This document shows, piece by piece, positions 1 through 3,536 of a stretch of 8,834 nt of DNA. This stretch comes from Candidatus Uhrbacteria bacterium RIFCSPLOWO2_02_FULL_48_12 (GTDB taxonomy: Bacteria > Patescibacteriota > Patescibacteriia > GWA2-46-9): contig MGEP01000052.1 of the NCBI GenBank assembly GCA_001791425.1, forward strand, positions 1-8,834, in the 5' to 3' direction. Position numbers and translations under genes: made by a program. The number at the start of each line of letters is the position of its first letter. Position 1 is the stretch's first letter. A model generated the notes under the pieces. That model was not told the origin of the DNA and searched no databases. It saw only the letters and a list, made by a program, of their open reading frames with translations.

Positions 1-85
1 CGCTATTACCGAGAAAAAATATAGTTGCGGCACCAATTATCGCGGCGGTTAAAATTACTAGACCTAGTATTTTTCTTGTTTTCAT
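1..85 (-). CDS. N-terminus of a membrane-anchored or secreted protein (partial, function unknown)
   Basis: An open frame starts with ATG at 85 and runs off the left edge after 28 codons. It reads MKTRKILGLVILTAAI and continues IGAATIFFLGNS. A short basic start (K2, R4, K5) is followed by about 20 hydrophobic residues, which is the form of a signal peptide or single membrane anchor. No lipobox cysteine is visible in what remains. The start lies 18 bases after the stop of the XRE regulator gene on the same strand, so the two are probably co-transcribed and this protein may be what the regulator controls. A weak GGAA stands 1-4 bases before the ATG and no good Shine-Dalgarno is present. Function cannot be read from this fragment. 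Confidence 0.55.
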   Translation of the reverse strand, partial: MKTRKILGLVILTAAIIGAATIFFLGNS

Positions 86-103
86 TTCCAAAACATTGCC
101 ACA

Positions 104-310
104 TTATTTTATCAGCTCCTCTATTAAAACGCCCAACGCTTTGGCAATTTTTGCCATAGTTTGAACACTTGGCTTATTAACCGCACCACTTTCGACCTTC
201 ATAAGCGTTGTATATTTAATATCCGCTTTCTTGGCTAAATCGTCTTGCGTTAAGCCAAGTTTGGTCCGTAATTTCTTGATATTTTCGCTGATAACTTTTC
301 CATTTGTCAT
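104..310 (-). CDS. Small XRE/Cro-type helix-turn-helix transcriptional regulator
   Basis: This 68-residue protein is almost entirely one HTH_3-type DNA-binding domain. Residues 10-68 follow the family pattern: first helix NIKKLRTKLG, second helix T21-A29 (TQDDLAKKA), recognition helix about I31-E40 (IKYTTLMKVE), then the SG turn, P47, and the closing helices TMAKIAKALGV and IEELI. There is no added sensor or multimerisation domain, so it is likely a Cro-like dimeric repressor. Upstream lies a clear inverted repeat with 11-bp arms that overlaps a TATAAT-like -10, which suggests it controls its own promoter. No Shine-Dalgarno precedes the ATG. It probably forms a two-gene unit with the truncated membrane protein downstream. 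Small XRE proteins can also be antitoxins, but no toxin partner is visible in the part shown. Confidence 0.9.
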   Translation of the reverse strand: MTNGKVISENIKKLRTKLGLTQDDLAKKADIKYTTLMKVESGAVNKPSVQTMAKIAKALGVLIEELIK

Positions 311-321
311 ATAAGTAAAGT

Positions 322-374
322 TTTGGTAGTATTATAGTATATAAGGTTATTACCCTTATTATTATACTACCAAA
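322..374 (-). promoter_or_regulatory. Promoter and inverted-repeat operator of the XRE gene
   Basis: Perfect 11-bp inverted arms TTTGGTAGTAT (322-332) and ATACTACCAAA (364-374) enclose a very AT-rich core. A second, inner pair ATAAGG (341-346) and CCTTAT (354-359) has nearly the same centre. On the minus strand a TATAAT (336-331) sits on the proximal arm, about 20 bases before the ATG. A repressor bound to the arms would cover the -10. No good -35 hexamer is seen. That this is an operator is inferred from position and symmetry. Confidence 0.55.
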
Positions 375-399
375 TAAAATGATTTTAAGCAAACAAAAT

Positions 400-444
400 T
401 CTTGGCGGCGCATTTCGCAAAGCGAAATACGAATCTTGGCGGCG
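400..444. repeat. Palindromic element ATTTCGC-AAA-GCGAAAT between 11-bp direct repeats
   Basis: The perfect hairpin ATTTCGC (412-418) / GCGAAAT (422-428) with a 3-base loop is bracketed by direct repeats TCTTGGCGGCG at 400-410 and 434-444. On the minus strand the core reads GC-TTT-GC, as in several other hairpins of this window. The direct repeats look like a target-site duplication, but a local duplication would look the same. Confidence 0.6.
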
Positions 445-481
445 GCTGAATCGGTCGGCAAAATTCCTGAAAGTTTAATAC

Positions 482-536
482 TGGTGGGCGCGGATGGACT
501 TGAACCATCGACCTCTTCATTATCAGTGAAGCGCTC
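482..536 (-). pseudogene. 3' part of a broken tRNA-Ile(GAT)
   Basis: On the minus strand this holds GAGC, the anticodon arm CTTCA-CTGATAA-TGAAG with anticodon GAT, the variable loop, the T-arm GATGG-TTCAAGT-CCATC, the acceptor 3' strand CGCGCCC, discriminator A and an encoded CCA. It matches the intact tRNA-Ile at 622-698 with only two differences. The acceptor 5' strand and the front of the D-arm are missing and replaced by the 71-bp repeat. The matching 5' part appears to be the fragment at 1002-1124, on the far side of the GIY-YIG gene. Confidence 0.8.
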
Positions 537-602
537 CCCGCCAAAAGCTTCGCATTTAGGCGGGCCAGTCAAAATGCGCCAGGCGCTTTTATCTGGTAAC
601 CA
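532..602 (-). repeat. 71-bp direct repeat, copy 1 (tRNA-Ile D-arm with hairpin insert)
   Basis: This matches 1001-1071 with three mismatches. On the minus strand it reads TGGTTA (end of a tRNA D-loop), about 60 bases of insert, then GAGCG (D-stem 3' side). The insert folds into CCAG...CTGG and CCCGCC...GGCGGG hairpins. Here it leads directly into the 3' part of the broken tRNA-Ile. The two copies bracket the intact tRNA-Ile and the GIY-YIG gene. Confidence 0.85.
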
Positions 603-611
603 ACAAGGTTA

Positions 612-712
612 CGGATACTCATGGTGGGCGCGGATGGACTCGAACCATCGACCTCTTCATTATCAGTGAAGTGCTCTAACCAGCTGAGCTACGCGCCCTT
701 CACGAGTATCCG
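612..712. repeat. 9-bp inverted repeat bracketing tRNA-Ile
   Basis: CGGATACTC (612-620) and GAGTATCCG (704-712) are perfect inverted copies placed 1 base and 5 bases outside the tRNA. In a precursor transcript they would extend the acceptor stem. The tRNA-Phe and tRNA-Pro genes of this window have comparable brackets. Confidence 0.7.
622..698 (-). tRNA. tRNA-Ile (anticodon GAT), CCA encoded
   Basis: The full cloverleaf is visible on the minus strand. The acceptor pair is GGGCGCG / CGCGCCC. The D-arm is GCTC-AGCTGGTTA-GAGC. The anticodon arm is CTTCA-CTGATAA-TGAAG, with T33, anticodon GAT at 34-36 and A37. The T-arm is GATGG-TTCGAGT-CCATC with the standard TTC motif. Discriminator A is followed by an encoded CCA (622-624). 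All stems pair. It decodes AUC/AUU. It lies between the GIY-YIG gene (26 bases upstream) and the 3' part of a broken copy of itself, and is probably the working gene of this cluster. Confidence 0.95.
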
Positions 713-723
713 ATACTTATGAG

Positions 724-981
724 CTAGCCGCTCTTAAGATAATTTTTCAATCTGCGTTTAATATAACCACGACCAAAGCCAGTTTTCAACTGCCGTTCCC
801 GGTCAAGAGCATCCTGTTTGTTAAGACATATTTCACAGTATACCAACTTAAAACTGCCTAGCCGCAATGTTGAATGCGTTTTGCCGCGTCGGTGTTCCGC
901 GAGGCGTCGTCGGAGGTCATTGGTTGAGCCAATGTAAAACCGATTACGTTCCGGATTCCATAAAACATACACGTACCACAT
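724..981 (-). CDS. Single-domain GIY-YIG nuclease family protein
   Basis: This 85-residue protein is one GIY-YIG domain: YVYVL at 3-7 (the GIY strand), FYIGST at 15-20 (the YIG strand), then NDLRRRLAEH at 21-30 with the conserved arginine-rich helix, and RERQLK at 61-66, where E62 is the likely metal-binding glutamate. The family cleaves DNA through a single metal ion; stand-alone short members have no assigned biological role, although longer relatives are homing endonucleases and repair enzymes. No DNA-recognition domain is attached. The gene lies between an intact tRNA-Ile and a 71-bp repeat made of tRNA-Ile D-arm sequence, so it sits where a mobile or homing element's nuclease would be. 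No Shine-Dalgarno precedes the ATG. Domain call firm; role in mobility is inference. Confidence 0.88.
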   Translation of the reverse strand: MWYVYVLWNPERNRFYIGSTNDLRRRLAEHRRGKTHSTLRLGSFKLVYCEICLNKQDALDRERQLKTGFGRGYIKRRLKNYLKSG

Positions 982-1000
982 ATAATATCGAGATATCTAA

Positions 1001-1071
1001 CGCTCCCCGCCAAAAGCTCCGCATTTAGGCGGGCCAGTCAAAATGCGCCAAGCGCTTTTGTCTGGTAACCA
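1001..1071 (-). repeat. 71-bp direct repeat, copy 2
   Basis: This is the partner of 532-602 (three mismatches). On the minus strand it is preceded by the front of a tRNA-Ile D-loop (AGC TGGTTA) and ends at GAGCG, after which sequence related to tRNA stops and the leader of the GIY-YIG gene begins. The intact tRNA-Ile and nuclease gene therefore lie in a 398-base interval between the two copies. Confidence 0.85.
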
Positions 1072-1124
1072 GCTGCTTGTCCCAACACTCGGCAAAGCCG
1101 CAGTCGTTGGGGAGCTACATGCCC
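1002..1124 (-). pseudogene. 5' part of a broken tRNA-Ile with two D-arm insertions
   Basis: On the minus strand the order is GGGCATG (acceptor 5' strand, two changes from GGGCGCG), TA, GCTC (D-stem), a hairpin at 1081-1111, six bases, AGCTGGTTA (the exact D-loop of the intact tRNA-Ile), a 60-base hairpin-forming insert at 1006-1065, then GAGC (D-stem). Removing both inserts restores the tRNA-Ile D-arm exactly. The first hairpin pairs CCCAAC with GTTGGG, and then ACT/AGT and CGGC/GCCG around a TTT loop, with two bulged bases. The anticodon, T and acceptor 3' parts are absent here and are found at 482-536. Confidence 0.7.
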
Positions 1125-1187
1125 GCCATGAGCAGAGAATATTATCATTAGATAACGAAACAAAATATAACAAAGTCAATGATTTAT

Positions 1188-1229
1188 GTAAACCCCGTTA
1201 GAATCCTTGCTTCTAACGGGGTAAACCCC
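1188..1229. repeat. CCCCGTTAGA palindrome between 9-bp direct repeats
   Basis: Perfect 12-bp arms ACCCCGTTAGAA (1192-1203) and TTCTAACGGGGT (1211-1222) surround a 7-base loop. Direct repeats GTAAACCCC occur at 1188-1196 and 1221-1229, partly overlapping the arms. The arm sequence CCCCGTTAGA is also the start of the inverted repeat that brackets the intact tRNA-Pro. No T-run follows, so it is not an obvious terminator. Confidence 0.7.
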
Positions 1230-1299
1230 ACGCCGGTTCTGTATTGACATTTTTCTTTGGCCGGAACAAGATAAGGTGCTTAAGATAAGGAGGGTCATC

Positions 1300-2130
1300 A
1301 TGAACGCACTTTCATATTTGAAGTATCCGAGCTGGACACTGTGGCACTTTCTCATCACGCCAAGATTGGCACTGCGCAACACAAGAATCATTTTGGCCGC
1401 TTTTTGGCGCACGACCATTGTTGGCCGGAGAGCGATTCGGGTGCTTCGTCTTCACAGTCAGGATTGTACAGCTCGGTGGATGCCCCAGCGCTGGAGCGTA
1501 TCCAGGCGCGGGCGCTACATTTGGCGAGTGGCTCAACAGCAGTGGGCGCGCTGGATTATAAAACGGGCGGGCCTGGCGGTGCGCACAGTCGGCTACGAGC
1601 GGGTGGATTGGGCGCAACCGCATATCATTGTGGTTAATCATCAGAGCACCATTGATGCTCTGATGATTATCGCGCTCATTCCCAACGGTCGTCTTGTCGC
1701 CAAAAAGGAAATTTTACGCTATCCATTCATTGGTCCGGCGGCGCGCTTCGGCGGCCAGATTATCGTTGACCGGCAGGATCATGCGAGCGGGCAAAACATG
1801 AAAGCAATTCGCCAAGGAATGGCAGAGTGGTCGCGATGCAATTTGATATTTTTTCCAGAAGGAACGCGCACCCTGACTGGTCAGGTAGGAGATTTTCGGC
1901 TGGGAGCTTTTGCCATTGCCCAAGAGCTGGGGCTTCCCATAGTGCCGGTGGCCATTTCCGGCGCTTTCGAGGCCTTGCCCAAAGGGTCGCTTCTGCGGTT
2001 ACGCCAGAATCCGGCTATTAGGGTTGAGATAGGGGAAGAGATAGCGATTGACGGCCCACGTCGCAGAGACGTGAAGCGGCTGGGATACAAGGTGCGCCGC
2101 ACCATTATTAATATGATGGAGGGCCGGTAG
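1300..2130 (+). CDS. plsC: 1-acyl-sn-glycerol-3-phosphate acyltransferase (PlsC family)
   Basis: A membrane-associated enzyme family that adds the second acyl chain to lysophosphatidic acid, giving phosphatidic acid. The 276-residue protein shows all the blocks of the family: N113-H-Q-S-T-I-D119 (the catalytic NHxxxxD motif with H114 and D119), VAKKEILRYPFIG, the acyl-acceptor site F185-P-E-G-T-R190, and V215-P-V-A-I219. The roughly 110 residues before the catalytic motif are arginine-rich with hydrophobic patches and are longer than in minimal members. The ATG at 1300 is chosen because AAGGAGGG (1287-1294) lies 5 bases before it; a GTG at 1276 in frame lacks such a site. It is followed by an intrinsic terminator, so it is likely monocistronic. 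No other lipid gene is in the window. Acyl specificity cannot be told. Confidence 0.92.
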   Translation: MNALSYLKYPSWTLWHFLITPRLALRNTRIILAAFWRTTIVGRRAIRVLRLHSQDCTARWMPQRWSVSRRGRYIWRVAQQQWARWIIKRAGLAVRTVGYERVDWAQPHIIVVNHQSTIDALMIIALIPNGRLVAKKEILRYPFIGPAARFGGQIIVDRQDHASGQNMKAIRQGMAEWSRCNLIFFPEGTRTLTGQVGDFRLGAFAIAQELGLPIVPVAISGAFEALPKGSLLRLRQNPAIRVEIGEEIAIDGPRRRDVKRLGYKVRRTIINMMEGR

Positions 2131-2153
2131 TGGGAAGTGATGAGGCAGTGTGC

Positions 2154-2190
2154 GGCGGCGGGAACAAGAAATATCCCGCCGCCATTTTTT
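2154..2190 (+). terminator. Intrinsic terminator after plsC
   Basis: GC-rich arms GGCGGCGGG (2154-2162) and CCCGCCGCC (2175-2183) with a 12-base loop are followed by A and six Ts (2185-2190). It starts 23 bases after the plsC stop. Confidence 0.85.
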
Positions 2191-2191
2191 A

Positions 2192-2285
2192 TTCTCCTTC
2201 GCCGAATACCCCCACCACGGCGGGGGATGAAGGCGAATGGAGAACCCTGCGAATCCGCCAGCTGGCGGAGAAGCAGAGTACAGGG
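2192..2285. repeat. Cluster of hairpins and a 16-bp palindrome
   Basis: TTCTCC at 2192 pairs with GGAGAA near 2238-2243, and inside it CGCC/GGCG and CCCCC/GGGGG pair, giving one long imperfect hairpin. Next is the perfect palindrome TCCGCCAGCTGGCGGA (2254-2269), enclosed by CCCTG (2245-2249) and CAGGG (2281-2285). An open frame at 2130-2327 crosses all of this and looks like a by-product of the hairpins. Confidence 0.6.
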
Positions 2286-2310
2286 CTTCGGAAGAATGAA
2301 AATAGAGATA

Positions 2311-2338
2311 ACTTTCCAATTCTATAGAATTGGAAAGT
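2311..2338. repeat. Perfect 28-bp palindrome
   Basis: The half site ACTTTCCAATTCTA (2311-2324) is followed at once by its exact reverse complement (2325-2338), with no spacer. It is AT-rich, unlike the other palindromes here. It lies about 65 bases upstream of the small membrane protein gene, so an operator is possible. There is no T-run. Confidence 0.8.
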
Positions 2339-2403
2339 ACAAGTGGGTTTCATTGACCAATTAGATAACTCATGGTAGTTTGTCATAAAAATGGAGGGTA
2401 AAG

Positions 2404-2658
2404 ATGAATATCATAAAACGGACTGGCAGACAGAGCGTGAACGTCACGTTGGCTCTGGTCGCCCCAGTCATTTATCCGAGCTTGCCCCTACTCGCGATTG
2501 TTGTTTACTACCGGTGGCCGGTGATCAAGACAGCCTGGTTGGCGATCACGAGCTTGATGCAGACCCAAGACTGGATGTTTCTTTTCGCCATTCTCTCCAT
2601 TCTCGTGGTGGTGTGCAAGCTCATTGATCGCATTCCTGTCGTGAGGGGGAGCGAATGA
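2404..2658 (+). CDS. Small two-helix membrane protein, function unknown
   Basis: 84 residues. A short basic N-terminus (K5, R6, R9) leads into a hydrophobic stretch at about 13-36 (VNVTLALVAPVIYPSLPLLA then IVVYY), a short amphipathic middle with several tryptophans (W38, W45), and a second hydrophobic helix at about 57-74 (WMFLFAILSILVVVCKLI), ending in a charged tail. The prolines in the first helix suggest a kinked segment. The start is supported by GGAGGG (2393-2398) 5 bases before the ATG. It stands alone between a palindrome cluster and a possible terminator. No family is recognised. The strong SD and long hydrophobic runs favour a real gene over a chance frame. Confidence 0.7.
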   Translation: MNIIKRTGRQSVNVTLALVAPVIYPSLPLLAIVVYYRWPVIKTAWLAITSLMQTQDWMFLFAILSILVVVCKLIDRIPVVRGSE

Positions 2659-2686
2659 TAATTGAGGAGGACGCGGTTACGCGAAT

Positions 2687-2731
2687 AGGGGATGGAGCGG
2701 CACAATGCTGATTCATCCCCTCATGCTTTTT
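2687..2731 (+). terminator. Possible intrinsic terminator after the small membrane protein
   Basis: Arms AGGGGATG (2687-2694) and CATCCCCT (2714-2721) pair perfectly around a 19-base loop. A run of five Ts (2727-2731) begins five bases after the stem rather than directly on it, so it would be a weak terminator. Confidence 0.45.
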
Positions 2732-2851
2732 GTTAGCAAGACCTTGCCTTAATTATAATTATTGAGTATTCTATTTTTGACACCCGTATGGCAAGCCCCA
2801 ATACTTGGCATCGTGGATACCGATGCGGTTTTGACAGATTTTATTTTAAAA

Positions 2852-2952
2852 GTTTCTAGCCAATCTGCCGAGGTAGCTCAGTGGTAGAGCGCTGCCCTGA
2901 AGAGGCAGGCGTCGTCAGTCCGATTCTGACCCTCGGCAGATTGGCTAGAAAC
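2852..2952. repeat. 22-bp inverted repeat forming an extended tRNA-Phe acceptor stem
   Basis: 2852-2873 and 2931-2952 are perfect reverse complements. The inner 7 bp are the tRNA-Phe acceptor stem; the outer 15 bp (left GTTTCTAGCCAATCT) lie outside the mature tRNA and continue the helix without a break, with even the discriminator A paired. Confidence 0.85.
2867..2938 (+). tRNA. tRNA-Phe (anticodon GAA), CCA not encoded
   Basis: Cloverleaf: acceptor GCCGAGG / CCTCGGC, TA, D-arm GCTC-AGTGGTA-GAGC, anticodon arm CTGCC-CTGAAGA-GGCAG with anticodon GAA, variable loop GCGTC, T-arm GTCAG-TCCGATT-CTGAC, discriminator A. All stems are perfect. Two loop positions are unusual: position 37 is G where bacterial tRNA-Phe normally has A, and position 55 is C where nearly all tRNAs have T. 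After the discriminator comes GATTGG, so CCA must be added by the enzyme. Two degenerate copies follow downstream. A TTGACA (2831-2836) lies upstream, but no convincing -10 goes with it. Confidence 0.88.
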
Positions 2953-2960
2953 AAGAATCA

Positions 2961-3033
2961 TTAGCCAGTGGTAGACCCCGCTTTGCGGGGCCGAAGAGGC
3001 CGGCGTCGTCCCGCTCAAGCGGGACCCTCGGCA
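2961..3033 (+). pseudogene. Degenerate tRNA-Phe copy 1 with palindrome-replaced arms
   Basis: CAGTGGTAGA from the tRNA-Phe D-arm is followed by the palindrome CCCCGCTTTGCGGGG (2976-2990) in place of the end of the D-stem and start of the anticodon stem. CCGAAGAGGC and GGCGTC of the anticodon and variable regions are kept. The T-arm is replaced by a hairpin GTCCCGCT..AGCGGGAC (3008-3025), and the acceptor 3' strand CCTCGGC plus A is intact. The acceptor 5' strand is gone. It cannot fold as a normal tRNA. Confidence 0.75.
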
Positions 3034-3055
3034 GATTGGCTAGAAACAAGAATCA

Positions 3056-3129
3056 TTAACCAGTGGTAGACTCCGCTTTGCGGGGCCGAAGAGGCCGGCG
3101 TCGTCCCGCTTGAGCGGGGACCCTCGGCA
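3056..3129 (+). pseudogene. Degenerate tRNA-Phe copy 2 with palindrome-replaced arms
   Basis: Same layout as copy 1: CAGTGGTAGA, the palindrome CTCCGCTTTGCGGGG (3071-3085, one T-G pair), CCGAAGAGGCCGGCGTC, a T-arm replacement GTCCCGCTTGAGCGGGGAC (3103-3121), and acceptor 3' strand CCTCGGC plus A. It ends the tandem block; what follows (TTGTGGG) is unrelated to the repeat. Confidence 0.75.
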
Positions 3130-3145
3130 TTGTGGGATATCAATT

Positions 3146-3171
3146 ACAAAACCCCTTAAGCGAGGTTTTGT
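3146..3171 (+). repeat. Hairpin after the tRNA-Phe block, possible weak terminator
   Basis: ACAAAACC (3146-3153) and GGTTTTGT (3164-3171) are perfect inverted arms around a 10-base loop. The T-tract downstream is broken by Gs (TGTGTTGT), so termination is uncertain. Confidence 0.45.
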
Positions 3172-3328
3172 GTTGTCAGAATTTTATTCTTAAGGTAGTA
3201 TCAAAAACATATCGAGCCGTAGCACAGATTTTTTTATTCCTGTGCCGTGGTCGGGGTGTAGTATACCGGTAGTACGTCTCGCATATTTTTCGGGGATTGG
3301 CGCAGTTGGCTAGCGCGCCTGCTTCTTG

Positions 3329-3439
3329 CCCCGTTAGAGATTGGTCGGGCTGTAGCGCAGTTGGCTAGCGCGTCTGCTTTGGGAGCAGAAGGTCCCGGGT
3401 TCGAGTCCCGGCAGCCCGAAATTATTATCTCTAACGGGG
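3329..3439. repeat. 13-bp inverted repeat bracketing the intact tRNA-Pro
   Basis: CCCCGTTAGAGAT (3329-3341) and ATCTCTAACGGGG (3427-3439) are perfect reverse complements. They stand 4 bases before and 7 bases after the inner tRNA-Pro and lie inside the anticodon loop of the middle tRNA. The first ten bases are the same as the arms of the free hairpin at 1192-1222. Confidence 0.85.
3346..3419 (+). tRNA. tRNA-Pro (anticodon TGG), CCA not encoded
   Basis: A complete, regular tRNA. The acceptor is CGGGCTG / CAGCCCG with the C1-G72 pair of proline tRNAs, followed by TA. The D-arm is GCGC-AGTTGGCTA-GCGC. The anticodon arm is TCTGC-TTTGGGA-GCAGA with anticodon TGG and G37. The variable loop is AGGTC. 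The T-arm is CCGGG-TTCGAGT-CCCGG, and the discriminator is A. Every stem pairs and all conserved loop bases are present. It reads CCN codons, mainly CCA and CCG. It lies inside the anticodon loop of a broken tRNA-Pro-like sequence, bracketed by a 13-bp inverted repeat, so its transcript could include the outer layers and would need RNase P and a 3' nuclease to free it. Confidence 0.95.
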
Positions 3440-3505
3440 TGAAGGAGCAGGAGATCGTCCCGCTTTGCGGGGCATCCCCGAAAAATGTGTGGGATAGACT
3501 GGGTT

Positions 3506-3536
3506 TCCGCCCCCGGGCGGATCAGCCGTGGGCTGA
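3506..3536. repeat. Two adjacent hairpins inserted in the outermost tRNA T-loop
   Basis: TCCGCCC-CC-GGGCGGA (3506-3521) and TCAGCC-GTG-GGCTGA (3522-3536) follow each other with no gap. On either side the T-stem CTGGG / CCCAG of the outer tRNA is intact, so the pair lies exactly in its T-loop. Confidence 0.75.

Larger units (their letters stand above)
2931..3129 (+). repeat. Tandem 95/96-bp repeat derived from tRNA-Phe
   Basis: The unit starts in the tRNA-Phe acceptor 3' strand, runs through AGATTGGCTAGAAAC and ACAAGAATCATTA, then the degenerate tRNA body, and ends at the next CCTCGGC. The first step is 95 bases, the second 96 because of one extra G. Within the unit the copies differ at only a few positions, several of which are paired CA/TG changes in hairpin loops. 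Confidence 0.8.
3291..3481 (+). pseudogene. Middle interrupted tRNA-Pro-like sequence
   Basis: Acceptor CGGGGAT (3291-3297) pairs perfectly with ATCCCCG (3474-3480). The D-arm GCGC-AGTTGGCTA-GCGC (3300-3316) is identical to that of the intact tRNA-Pro inside it. Anticodon stem CCTGC (3318-3322) pairs with GCAGG (3447-3451). The loop keeps TT on the left and GGA on the right, but between them lie 119 bases that include a complete tRNA-Pro. The T-arm is replaced by GTCCCGC-TTT-GCGGGGC (3457-3473), 17 bases, exactly the length of a normal T-arm. Discriminator A, no CCA. Confidence 0.78.

Noticed and set aside
379..669. Open frame of 96 codons on the plus strand
   Set aside because: It runs antisense through the tRNA-Ile 3' fragment and the intact tRNA-Ile; the repeated DGLEPST/DSNHRP peptides are tRNA antisense translation.
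1244..1275. Promoter for plsC with TTGACA at 1244-1249
   Set aside because: The -35 is perfect, but the best -10 (GATAAG, 1270-1275) is 20 bases away; too weak to list as a feature.
2130..2327. Open frame overlapping the end of plsC
   Set aside because: It crosses the intrinsic terminator and several palindromes, has no Shine-Dalgarno, and its residues look like hairpin translation.
2777..2836. TTGACA boxes at 2777 and 2831 as tRNA-Phe promoters
   Set aside because: Neither has a TATAAT-like hexamer at 16-18 bases; possible but not supported.
2931..3129. CRISPR array
   Set aside because: Only two near-identical units with no short repeat/unique spacer pattern; the units derive from tRNA-Phe.
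3325..3444. Group I intron in the anticodon loop
   Set aside because: The non-tRNA part is too short for P3-P8 core helices and no such helices are seen.
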